Part shown: one piece after another, positions 1-8,622 of the stretch
Layout: every line of letters starts with the position of its first letter
Position numbering within the stretch: the stretch's first letter is position 1
Origin: Acidobacteriota bacterium
Lineage (GTDB): Bacteria > Acidobacteriota > Terriglobia > Bryobacterales > Bryobacteraceae
Reading direction: 5' to 3'
DNA length: 35,493 nucleotides
Assembly (NCBI GenBank): GCA_016178945.1
Contig: JACOSH010000038.1
Span: 1 to 35,493, forward strand
Notes under the pieces: generated by a model
Databases searched by the model: none
Told to the model about the DNA's origin: nothing
The model's input: only the letters and a program-made list of their open reading frames with translations
Made by a program: the position numbers and the translations under genes

Positions 1-2
1 AG

Positions 3-662
3 GAGCGCGACTGGCTGGCCGCCCAACTGCGATCCGCCGCACAGCCGCACCCGTCCGCCGCGCCCTCGCTTTGGAGGGCCTTTCGGGACCGCAACGCCCT
101 GCTGCTCGCCCTGGCGCTCTCGGCGGCGAACGTGGGCAACTACGCCATCGTCGTTTACATGCCCACGCTGCTCAAGCAGGCGTCGACACTCAGCGTTGAG
201 GCCGTGACGGCATTGACCGCCCTCCCCTTCTGCGCCGGAATGGCGGGCGTGGTCCTGGCCGGCAGGTCTTCCGACCATTCCGGCGAACGCCGCCTGCACA
301 CCGCCATCGCCCTGTTCGCGGCGGGCCTGCTCTTCGCGGCCAGTGTCATCCCCGGCCTGCCCTTCGCCGGGACGCTCCTGGCGCTCTGTCTGATGGCCGG
401 CTGCGCCTATGCCTGGCCGCCCCCGTATTGGGTTCTGCCCGGAATGGTGCTTCCCCCTGAGATGGCGGCCGCCTCCATCGGCTTCATCAACGCGCTCGGC
501 AACCTGGGAGGATTCTTTGGACCCACCATCGTCGGCGCCGTGGTCGGACGGGGATACTCGATGGGTGTGGCCGTGCTCGTGCTCGCTGCCAGTTACTTTG
601 TCGCGGCGCTGGCCGTGCTCGCCGTTCGGAAAAGGGCACCCGCGCCGCAGGTTAACCGTTGA
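3..662 (+). CDS. MFS transporter, C-terminal part (5' end outside window)
   Basis: Reading frame is open from the window edge (ERDWLAAQLR... loop, then repeated hydrophobic helices; GRSSDHSGERR loop motif). The listed 132 start is internal. Confidence 0.85.
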   Translation, partial: ERDWLAAQLRSAAQPHPSAAPSLWRAFRDRNALLLALALSAANVGNYAIVVYMPTLLKQASTLSVEAVTALTALPFCAGMAGVVLAGRSSDHSGERRLHTAIALFAAGLLFAASVIPGLPFAGTLLALCLMAGCAYAWPPPYWVLPGMVLPPEMAAASIGFINALGNLGGFFGPTIVGAVVGRGYSMGVAVLVLAASYFVAALAVLAVRKRAPAPQVNR

Positions 663-693
663 GCCATTATTCCGGTGCTGCCGCTCGACGGAG

Positions 694-1553
694 CTACTTC
701 TGCGCCACGAACCCGTGATTCGTCCCGTCAGGGGTTGCGAACTGGCCGCTGATCTGGCCCCTATCGTTGATGCCGATAGCGCAGGTGCCTCCGCCCGCCG
801 CGTCACCCGGCACATTGATTGTGGTGAAGACGCCCTTGTCCAGCAGATAGCCATGGAACCTGTCCCCGGCGAAGAAGCATCCCACGATCTGGCCATGATT
901 ATTGATCGCGTTAGCCCCGTTCCCGATACCCGTGGCGCCCGGAACGTCGATGGTAGTGAAGACCCCATTGTCGAGCAAATAACCATGGACCTTGCCGCCT
1001 GCAACAAACGGACCCACGATCTGGCCGCGATTATTGACCTGGCGCGCCTGCGCTGATGTGCTGCCCGGGACGTCGATCGTAGTGAACACGCCGTTGTCCA
1101 GCAGAAAGCCGTGGTCCCCCAAGGCGTCCCTGTACCAGCCTACGATCTGGTCGCGGTCGTTAATCCCGAGGGGTTGGGTACCTACCGGGCCCGGGGCGCC
1201 CGGGAAATCAATGGTGCTGAAAGCGCCCTTGTCCAGGAGGAAACCGTGGAACATACTCCCGGCAAAGTATAGGCCCACGATCTGGCCCCGATCATTGATC
1301 CCGATGGCGACAGTGTCGCCCGTGGCGCTCGGGACATCGAAGGTAGTAGAAGCGCCCTTGTCCAGCAGAAAACCGTGGGCGAACGCCGAACCGGCGTAAC
1401 CTCCCACGACCTGACCCCGGTTGTTGATTTTCCAGGCGAAGGTTCCGAAGGGTGGTACCGCACCAGGGACGTCGATCGCTTTGTAGGTAAACTGAGCATA
1501 AGCGGAGGGAGTTACTAAGGCGCTGAGAACCAGCACCGCGCCAAATTCCTCAT
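694..1553 (-). CDS. HAF-repeat secreted protein, apparent frameshift in the signal peptide
   Basis: About six repeats of the form 'INxRGQIVGxY...HGFLLDxGxFTTIDVPG'. Strong SD (GGAGGAGG) and ATG at 1553 lie in a different frame from the repeat domain. Confidence 0.8.
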
Positions 1554-1689
1554 TTTCACGTCCTCCTCCAAAACTACTAAACTGGGATTTCCATTTCGGT
1601 TCTCCAGCCCGGTTCAGTATACACCCAGCCGCCATTCTTTGATCCCGCAAGTGACAATTTCTCCTCCAGGACCACCTTGGCCTCCGTCA

Positions 1690-1862
1690 AGCTCCACTTC
1701 CGCGCTGCCGCAAAACACCAAAACGGCGCGGCATCCCGTTCGGCTGGCGGTCCAATGGCGACGATCGAGCGGTACGTCCGCAATAGCCGCTGAGCGACCG
1801 GTCTGCCAGCGCGGCTTCGATGGTCCCACTCCGATTCCGGAAGCGCTTCCGCGCGACCAGCT
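1690..1862 (+). pseudogene. Decayed fragment of the S41 peptidase paralog family plus 3' flank
   Basis: 1728-1765 (cggcgcggcatcccgttcggctggcggtccaatggcg) closely matches 5188-5222 of the second S41 gene. 1761-1797 resembles that gene's 3' end (gcggcgatcgcgcagcacatccgcgatagccgctgag). Sequence in between is missing. Confidence 0.6.
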
Positions 1863-1900
1863 ATCCACGCGATAGGCCCGCGTTGGTAGGAGGAATCATC

Positions 1901-1996
1901 ATGCCGTACAAGCCGGCGGCGGGTAGGTGGGGGGAAGTGCAGTTTCTAGCGCCGCCCCGCCCACCGTGCGGCGTGCGTGATACGATGACGACTTAA
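1901..1996 (+). CDS. Possible small ORF (31 aa) directly upstream of the S41 tandem
   Basis: AGGAGG followed by ATG at 6-nt spacing; MPYKPAAGRWGEVQFLAPPRPPCGVRDTMTT. No homology recognised. Confidence 0.22.
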   Translation: MPYKPAAGRWGEVQFLAPPRPPCGVRDTMTT

Positions 1997-2025
1997 CACC
2001 CACTACAAAGGAGACGCGCACTCCC

Positions 2026-3750
2026 ATGAAGCGAAGAATCTTGCTGGTATGCCTTTGCGCGAACGCAGCGTTCGCCCAACTCGCCCTCGATCAGAAACTC
2101 TCCGATTTCCAGAATCTGGCCGGTCTCTACGCCAAGAACTACGGTCCGGCTGACTGGAAGCTGACGGCTCTCGGTGTCGACCTCTTCAATCTGAAACCCT
2201 GGCTCGACAAAGTGCGAGCCACGAAGAATGACCTCGAGTTCTACGACGTGATGATCGAATACGTCGCCAGCCTCGACGATGCCCACGACGGCTATTCGGT
2301 GCCCTCCGGCTTCGCCGCCCGGCTGAACTTTACCGTCGACCTCTACGACGGCAAACCCATCGTGGATTTCATCAACCGCACTCGTCTGCCCGCCAACGAG
2401 TTCCCCTTCCAGATCGGATACGAGCTGGTTTCGATCGACGGCAAGGACGCCGGGCAGTTGATCACCGAGTACATGAAGTACGGCGTGGCGGCGAATCCGC
2501 GATCGACCCGCCGGTTCGCCGCATCCTACCTGACGGCGCGATTTCAAAGCGTCATTCCGTTCGCGCCGGAGGTGGGCGAGATCGCCACGGTCGTGTTCCG
2601 CCACCCCCGCGGCGTTCTGGAGACCTACCGGATTCCCTGGACGAAGACCGGGCTCCCGCTGACGGCGGTCGGCCCGGTTCCCACACCCTCGAGCGTAGCG
2701 CCAGACTCGTCCTTCGCCAAGACCAGGCTCTCCGTGGCCGAACGGTTTCCCGGCGCCCCCGACTACATGCTGCCCCTGCTCGAGCTGCAGCTCTGCGAGC
2801 TTCCGATCCGGCCGTCCGTGCGCGAACAGGCAGTGCTCAATTTTGGCGGGCGCAGCCCGATCTTCGCCATGCCCGACGATTTCGTCCAGCGTTTGGGCCG
2901 CGTCGCCAACGACGTCTATTTTTCGGGTACGTTCGAGGCGGGCGGCTACCGCATCGGGTTCATCCGCATTCCCTCGTTCGCGCCGTCCGATCTCAACCTG
3001 GCGGTCAATCAGTTCGCCAACGAGATCCTCTTCATGCAGGCCAATACCGACGGCCTGATCCTCGACGACATGCGCAATCCCGGCGGCTTCGTGTCCCTGG
3101 TCAACACGCTGGCGAGCTGGGTGATTCCCTACCGCCACCGCACCCTCGGCTTCGAGCTCCGCGCCACTTCCAACTGGGTCGCCCAGATCTCCAGTGCGCT
3201 GGAAAGCGCCAGGGCGCAGGGCGCCCCGCAGTGGGTCATCGATCTGCTGGGTTCGATCTACAACGCCATCGCCACGGCCAACTCGGAGTTCCGCGGAACC
3301 ACCGGCCCGCTGCCCTTGGACGACGTCACGCTGGACCGCGATCCCCCCATGCTGCCCGACGGGCGCGTCCTGGCCTACAGCAAGCCGCTGATGGTGCTCG
3401 TCGACGAGCTCTCGGCTTCCGGCGGCGACGCTTTTCCCGCCACCATCCAGGACAACAAGCGGGGGCTGATCTACGGCTACCGGACCATGGGCGCCGGCGG
3501 AAACGTGGTCGGCGCCCCGGCCGGCGTCTACTCGGAGGGCTCGGTCACCCTGACGCAATCGCTGATGAACCGCATCCAGCCCATCGTGACCCCGGAGTAC
3601 CCGGCGGCGCCTTACGTCGAGAACATCGGGGTTCGTCCCGACATTGTCGACGACTACATGACCATCGACAACTTGCGCGAGCAGGGGCGTCCCTTCGTGC
3701 GCAAGTTCATCCCCGTGATGGTCGAGCACATCCGCGGGAGCGCGAAATAG
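2026..3750 (+). CDS. S41-family peptidase-like secreted protein, paralog 1
   Basis: Signal peptide; SLDDAHDGYS; PFQIGYELVSIDGKDAGQL (PDZ-like); LILDDMRNPGG; VLVDELSASGGDAFPATIQDNKRG (catalytic Ser region). Confidence 0.82.
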   Translation: MKRRILLVCLCANAAFAQLALDQKLSDFQNLAGLYAKNYGPADWKLTALGVDLFNLKPWLDKVRATKNDLEFYDVMIEYVASLDDAHDGYSVPSGFAARLNFTVDLYDGKPIVDFINRTRLPANEFPFQIGYELVSIDGKDAGQLITEYMKYGVAANPRSTRRFAASYLTARFQSVIPFAPEVGEIATVVFRHPRGVLETYRIPWTKTGLPLTAVGPVPTPSSVAPDSSFAKTRLSVAERFPGAPDYMLPLLELQLCELPIRPSVREQAVLNFGGRSPIFAMPDDFVQRLGRVANDVYFSGTFEAGGYRIGFIRIPSFAPSDLNLAVNQFANEILFMQANTDGLILDDMRNPGGFVSLVNTLASWVIPYRHRTLGFELRATSNWVAQISSALESARAQGAPQWVIDLLGSIYNAIATANSEFRGTTGPLPLDDVTLDRDPPMLPDGRVLAYSKPLMVLVDELSASGGDAFPATIQDNKRGLIYGYRTMGAGGNVVGAPAGVYSEGSVTLTQSLMNRIQPIVTPEYPAAPYVENIGVRPDIVDDYMTIDNLREQGRPFVRKFIPVMVEHIRGSAK

Positions 3751-3762
3751 CTGGAGGCTGCC

Positions 3763-5469
3763 ATGAAGAAAACACTCTCTATCCTGATCGCATTCTCCGG
3801 GCTGGCCTCCGCCCAGCTTACGGTCGAGCAGAAGCGCGAGGACTTTCGCTATCTGTCCGGCCTGTACTCCAAGCAGTACGCGCCGGCCGCCTGGAAGAAG
3901 ACCGCCTTCGGCTTCGACCTGCTCGACATCCGCGCCTGGCTGGAGCGGGTCGAGAAGACCAAGGACGATCTGGAGTTCTACGAGATTTGCGTCGAATTCG
4001 TGGCCGGGCTGCGGGATACGCACGATGCCTACTCGCTGACCTCGGACTTTCTGGCCAACCTCAACTTCAGCGTCGATCTCTACGACGACAAGGTTCTGAT
4101 CGACTCCATCAACCGCGTGCGCTTGCCCGAGCGGGATTATCCCTTCCAGATCGGCGACGAAGTGGTTTCGCTGGACGGCAAGGACGTGGAGAGCCTGATC
4201 CGCGAATTCTCCAGGTACGCCCCGCAGGGGAATCCACGATCCACGCGGCGGATGGCCTCGGCGCGCATCACCGTGCGGCCGCAGAGCCGGATGCCCCACG
4301 CCCACGAAACCGGCGCGGCGGCAGCCGTGGTGATTCGCCGCCAGAGCGGCGCGCTCGAGTCCTATTCCATCCCCTGGATCAAGACCGGCACCCCCATCCG
4401 CGTCGGCCCGGTGCCCTCGCCCAAAGGAGGCGTTGCGCCCCGCCTGGCGGCCCCCGGCTCCGCAGCCCAGGCCATCGAGGAGGCCATGGCGGAGCTGCCC
4501 GATTACATGCGTCCATGGGTCGAGACGCAGTACTCGGCCGTCGACGAACCCTACGGCGTGCTCGGCTACGGCGGGCGCGCGCCGCTGTTCAATCTCCCGG
4601 CCAACTTCGTGCAGCGGATGGGACGCGTGCCCGCGGACTTCTTCTACTCGGGAACCTACGAGGCCGAGGGTCTGAGGATCGGCTACATCCGGATTCCCAA
4701 CTACGGCACGCTCTCGCCAGTCGTATTGAGCCAGTTCGAAAGCGAGATCGCCTTCTTCCAGGCCAATACCGACGGTCTGGTGGTGGACGAGATGCGCAAC
4801 ACCGGCGGTTTTCTGTGCTTTGGGGAGAACGTCGCCGCGCGCCTGATCCCGTATACGTTCCGCGCCACCGGCTACGAGTACCGCGCCACCTGGCAGCGCG
4901 TCAACGCGTTCTACAACGCCCTGAATTCCGCGCGGCTCCAGAGTGCCGAGCAGTGGGTGATCGATCTCTATGAGGTGCTCTTCAAGGAGCTTCAGCGGGC
5001 CTACCCGCTGAATGGAGGACGGACCGAGGCGGTTCCGGTCTGCACGCCCAGCCTGGATCGCGCACCGGCCACCGACTCCGCTGGTCGCGTAATCGCCTAC
5101 ACCAAGCCGATTCTCATGCTCATCGACGAGTTTTCGACGTCGACGGCGGATTCGGTCCCCGCCATGTTTCAGGACGCCCGGCGCGGCATCCTGTTCGGCT
5201 GGCGGTCCAATGGCGCGGGCGGGACCAATACCAGTTTTCCCGGCGCGGCCTATTCAGAAGGCGCCACGGGCATGACCCTCGGTCTGATGACCCGCAAGGA
5301 ACCGATCGTGACCCCCGATTACCCCACGGCTCCCTACATCGAGAATATCGGTGTACGGCCCGGCATCGAGGCGGACTTCATGACCAAGGAGAACCTGTTG
5401 CAGCGCGGCAAACCCTTCGTCGACGGGTTCACCGCGGCGATCGCGCAGCACATCCGCGATAGCCGCTGA
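3763..5469 (+). CDS. S41-family peptidase-like secreted protein, paralog 2
   Basis: Collinear with paralog 1 throughout: GLRDTHDAYS, PFQIGDEVVSLDGKDV, LMLIDEFSTSTADSVPAMFQDARRG. 12-nt intergenic gap. Confidence 0.82.
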   Translation: MKKTLSILIAFSGLASAQLTVEQKREDFRYLSGLYSKQYAPAAWKKTAFGFDLLDIRAWLERVEKTKDDLEFYEICVEFVAGLRDTHDAYSLTSDFLANLNFSVDLYDDKVLIDSINRVRLPERDYPFQIGDEVVSLDGKDVESLIREFSRYAPQGNPRSTRRMASARITVRPQSRMPHAHETGAAAAVVIRRQSGALESYSIPWIKTGTPIRVGPVPSPKGGVAPRLAAPGSAAQAIEEAMAELPDYMRPWVETQYSAVDEPYGVLGYGGRAPLFNLPANFVQRMGRVPADFFYSGTYEAEGLRIGYIRIPNYGTLSPVVLSQFESEIAFFQANTDGLVVDEMRNTGGFLCFGENVAARLIPYTFRATGYEYRATWQRVNAFYNALNSARLQSAEQWVIDLYEVLFKELQRAYPLNGGRTEAVPVCTPSLDRAPATDSAGRVIAYTKPILMLIDEFSTSTADSVPAMFQDARRGILFGWRSNGAGGTNTSFPGAAYSEGATGMTLGLMTRKEPIVTPDYPTAPYIENIGVRPGIEADFMTKENLLQRGKPFVDGFTAAIAQHIRDSR

Positions 5470-5571
5470 GTACGCGTCAACGCGAAGCTGTCAGCGCGCA
5501 GCGCTCAGGCGCGAACGTCCGGATCTGGCTGGTCTTGACCCAGGATCTCTTTGGAAGGCCGGCCGCGCTAA

Positions 5572-5709
5572 CTTCGATTCGGTGGGGTGGAATTGGTTGT
5601 GACGGCCTACCGGCCGGGCCAGAGCGAGTGGGAGGACGACCTGAAAGGAGAAGAGCACTGCGATGAAATGCACTGCCTGCGGGGCAGAGATGCGGTCGAC
5701 AAGGAGTGA
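5572..5709 (+). pseudogene. C-terminal stub of a DUF4258-type toxin
   Basis: Frame reads ...GVELVVTAYRPGQSEWEDDLK, resembling the C-terminal tail of DUF4258 proteins (TVYxPDxxxWEDDF...). In-frame TAA at 5569 and no N-terminal domain. Confidence 0.5.
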
Positions 5710-5884
5710 TCTGCCGTTCAAGACTACCGAGCACACAATTGTGATTCTCAAGAGCCTTCCGATACTTCAGTGTGAGAACTGTGCTCAGTACCTAATTGAA
5801 GATGCGGTACTCGGTCGGGTCGAGCGGATTCTGGCGACTGTCGACGGAGCGGCTGAGTTGCAGGTCATTCAGTATGCAGCATAG
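5663..5884 (+). CDS. YgiT-type zinc-finger protein (MqsA-N-like antitoxin domain)
   Basis: MKCTACGAEMRSTRSDLPF...ILKSLPILQCENCAQYLIEDAVLGRVERIL; two CxxC motifs; SD GGAG upstream. Confidence 0.8.
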   Translation: MKCTACGAEMRSTRSDLPFKTTEHTIVILKSLPILQCENCAQYLIEDAVLGRVERILATVDGAAELQVIQYAA

Positions 5885-5887
5885 GCC

Positions 5888-5949
5888 GTCTAACTGGGTG
5901 CTCCGGGCGGGCAAACAGCTCCCGCCGCTGAGCGCCCGAGCCGTTAGAA
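5888..5949 (+). repeat. attC-like imperfect inverted repeat
   Basis: Begins GTCTAAC (fits RYYYAAC) and ends GTTAGAA (one base off GTTRRRY), 62 bp. Inner pairing GGGTGCTC/GAGCGCCC (one G.T) and GGCGGG/CCCGCC. Lies 3 bp after the YgiT stop codon. Confidence 0.45.
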
Positions 5950-6073
5950 TATCGGCGTACGTCCCGACATCGAGGCGGACTTCATGACCAAAGAGAACCT
6001 GTTGCAGCGCGGCAAACCCTTCGTCGACGGGTTCACCGCGGCGATCGCGCAGCACATCCGCGATAGGCGCTGG
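5947..6073 (+). pseudogene. 3'-end fragment of an additional S41 paralog
   Basis: Nearly identical to 5343-5469 (about six mismatches by eye; roughly the last 70 nt before the stop region identical), at a constant offset of 604 bp. Confidence 0.92.
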
Positions 6074-6209
6074 GCGCACTCCTCGGCCAGCCGGGTGCGG
6101 GCCAGTTGGTGCAGCTTCTCAGCCAGCGCGGCTTCGATGTCCTGACTCCGATTCCGTGCAACTTTGGTCTTCGGCATGGCCCGTAGGTAGAACACACTAT
6201 CATACCGTT

Positions 6210-6237
6210 CAGCGGTTGCTGCGGGCGCCAGCCGCTG
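6210..6237 (-). terminator. Candidate hairpin immediately 3' of the hydrolase gene
   Basis: CAGCGG...CCGCTG stem with partial inner pairing, directly after the minus-strand stop codon; no clear U-tract. Confidence 0.3.
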
Positions 6238-8622
6238 TCACCTTCCGAAGCCGACCCCGCTGAGACAGATGACGCTGGAGGCTGTCCGGTCGAACTTCAA
6301 CCGCACGGCGCTCAGTTTGGTGGGGTCGAAGGGCTTGGCTCCGGCGCTTTGAAAGGCAGCCAGAGTGGCGCGGACAGTCTGGAACACCGGCTCCCAATCC
6401 TTTTCGTAGGCCTGGCTCTCCAGAGGGCCAAGCTTGGTGAACTTCTCTCGAAGGGGCGGTGGAATCGCCGCGAACCGGCTCGCCGGAGCGGTCGCCCGGC
6501 CGCCGTCGCTCCCCAGCAGCTCGATCGTAAAATCCGGCGATTCCCGCTCCTTCTTCTTGGACTTGTCCGGCTTCTTGTCCGGGTCATCCTTCTTCTGGCC
6601 CGGCGGCGGCGCGTCCTCATCCAGCGCTGCCAGGGATAGCTCCACCGTCGACTCCGCGCCCAGCCGCCACTGTGCCGCCGCGCCCTCGGGCAGCGTGATC
6701 TGATACTGCGGAGCCGGGGCGCCCGCCACGCGGTTCCATCCCAGGAAGACGCCGTTGTAGTCGCGATCGCCCCGCCGCCAGGGAATGCGGCCCTCTCTCC
6801 AGATGGACAGGTTTTGGCCGGCGAGACGGCCGCCGCGGGCCGTGGCCGTGGTGATGTCGGCATCCTCGTCGAACGAAGCGACCGGCATGTACCGCGCGTC
6901 CCGGTAACGGTTCACGAAGAGTGTGCCGGGCAGCCAGGCGCGCGCCACGCGCCAGTCCTGAAACATCGGGATGTACTCGCGCCGGTCCTTCAGCGTCGCC
7001 TCCAGGAATGCGGCGATGTAGGTCCTGGAGATGCGCCTTTGATCCTCCCCCGGCATCAATGGCTTGAGGTTCAGCAGCCAGCTCAGCGGCTCATCGGCAT
7101 CCGTGTGTCCCCAGACGGTATTGAATTGGCCGTGATTGGCGCGGTAAGCATAGATCTCCGCTCGAAACCAGGGGCCCGGCCTCGTGTATCGCACGTGTTC
7201 CCACTGGCGGCTGCCCATGAACGACGACACATCCGCGTCGTGCGCGCCCTGCAGGGTCAAGTAACTGACGTCTTCGATCCAGCGGTGCTGGCCCGCGGGC
7301 TTGTATTGACCGTCCGCCGGCGCGATCGCCACCACCGCCTGGATCGCGAAACCGTAGTCGAAGCGGATGTTGGCGTCCTCCGGGTAGTACTGCATGCGGT
7401 TGAAGGCCGCCGCGGTCGCCGCCGCTTCCCCACCGCGCGAATGACCCATCAGCGCGATGCGCTGGAGATCCACTCTGCCGTGGAAGGGACTGCCGGCCGC
7501 CTGATTCCATTCGCGCCACAGCTTCAGATGCTCCAGGAGCATCCATCCCCGCACCGCCTGCTGCTTGGGTGGATCGTGGAACAGGCCGCTGTTGAGAAAG
7601 TTCTCGTCCACCGACGCCAGGATGAAGCCGCGGCTCGCCAGCAGCTCACCGAGATACGCGTACCCGGGGTCCGAGAATCGGGCCATGTCGTGATTTCCAT
7701 GCACGATCAGCGCGAGCGGAAAAGGGCCCGGACCCTCGGGGTACCACACACGCGCGTTCAGCGGCAGCTTGTCCGCGCCGAATCCCCAATATCTTAGCCG
7801 CGCCCATCGTTTCCATCCTTTGAACTCTTTGAAGAAATCCGAGGCGTCCACGGTGCGAGTCCGGATCGCGACGCCGGTACCGTACTCGGGCCGCCGGATA
7901 TCGGTCCCGGCTCCGTAGAACAGCGTCTTGACGCGATAGGGCCCGTTTTCGGCCGGATTGGACGCCGCCAGTTGCGCCGGCATCGAGGCGGCCGGCGGCT
8001 TCCACGAGGCGATGTTTTCCATCGAGCCGTCGCTCGCCAGCAGCCAGACGCCAAAAGCGTTGGCGGCCACGGCGAGTCCGCACAGCAGGCTCGTGAGGAT
8101 CTTCTTGCTCAGCGCCGCCTGTGCGAACCGGCCCGCGACAAATGTCGCGATGGCCGCACCCAGGAACCCCTCGGCCAGTCCCACCGCGATGGCCATGATC
8201 GCGCCGAGCTCCGGCGGTCCCCAGACCAGCATCACCACCGTGCACGAGCCGGCCATCAGTCCGGTGGCCATGCGCGGGAGCTTCCGCGCGATCGTCAGCA
8301 GCAGCGCCACCAGGAGCGCGGTCAGGGGGACGATCAGCGCCGCGCACACCGTCGCGAAGGCGAAATCGAAGGCGTATCCGAAGCCGGTGTGCAGGGAACG
8401 GCCGGCGATGACCACGCACGCGGCGGCCGCGGCCAGCGTTCCCCACACCGCTCCGCGCCGCGCTTCAGGACCTGGCCGGACGGCGTTCCACTGGCGGGCC
8501 CGCCAGTCGCGCAGCCTGCGCCAGCCTCCCTTGGCGCGCTCCCGAAAAGAGCGCGCTCCGTCCGGCGTGGACATTGCGGCAGTGGACACGGTAACCCTCC
8601 TGAACCGGCGAATGCGGCTCAT
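6238..8622 (-). CDS. Membrane-anchored alpha/beta hydrolase (chlorophyllase/lipase-like)
   Basis: N-terminal multi-TM segment; FPLALIVHGNHDMARFSDPGYAYLGELLASRGFILASVDEN; ALMGHSRGGEAAATAAAF nucleophile elbow. Confidence 0.8.
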   Translation of the reverse strand: MSRIRRFRRVTVSTAAMSTPDGARSFRERAKGGWRRLRDWRARQWNAVRPGPEARRGAVWGTLAAAAACVVIAGRSLHTGFGYAFDFAFATVCAALIVPLTALLVALLLTIARKLPRMATGLMAGSCTVVMLVWGPPELGAIMAIAVGLAEGFLGAAIATFVAGRFAQAALSKKILTSLLCGLAVAANAFGVWLLASDGSMENIASWKPPAASMPAQLAASNPAENGPYRVKTLFYGAGTDIRRPEYGTGVAIRTRTVDASDFFKEFKGWKRWARLRYWGFGADKLPLNARVWYPEGPGPFPLALIVHGNHDMARFSDPGYAYLGELLASRGFILASVDENFLNSGLFHDPPKQQAVRGWMLLEHLKLWREWNQAAGSPFHGRVDLQRIALMGHSRGGEAAATAAAFNRMQYYPEDANIRFDYGFAIQAVVAIAPADGQYKPAGQHRWIEDVSYLTLQGAHDADVSSFMGSRQWEHVRYTRPGPWFRAEIYAYRANHGQFNTVWGHTDADEPLSWLLNLKPLMPGEDQRRISRTYIAAFLEATLKDRREYIPMFQDWRVARAWLPGTLFVNRYRDARYMPVASFDEDADITTATARGGRLAGQNLSIWREGRIPWRRGDRDYNGVFLGWNRVAGAPAPQYQITLPEGAAAQWRLGAESTVELSLAALDEDAPPPGQKKDDPDKKPDKSKKKERESPDFTIELLGSDGGRATAPASRFAAIPPPLREKFTKLGPLESQAYEKDWEPVFQTVRATLAAFQSAGAKPFDPTKLSAVRLKFDRTASSVICLSGVGFGR

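Noticed and set aside
694-1500. Regularly recurring DNA similarity that could suggest a CRISPR-like or other direct-repeat array
   Set aside because: The repeats are about 130-nt coding repeats with varied sequence, explained by the HAF protein repeats.
1993-4305. 770-aa minus-strand ORF opposite the S41 genes
   Set aside because: Shadow ORF of high-GC coding sequence: low-complexity His/Asp/Gly/Val-rich product without domain motifs, while the plus strand has clear paired family motifs.
3231-4973. 580-aa plus-strand ORF spanning both S41 genes in another frame
   Set aside because: Arg/Gly/Ala-rich alternate frame overlapping two supported CDSs.
6079-6195. Minus-strand ORF MPKTKVARNRSQDIEAALAEKLHQLARTRLAEE... 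or plus-strand PIN-like reading LVQLLSQRGFDVLTP
   Set aside because: Both strands look somewhat protein-like, but the segment is short, runs into S41 debris and also recurs in decayed form near 1800-1862; no supported gene call.
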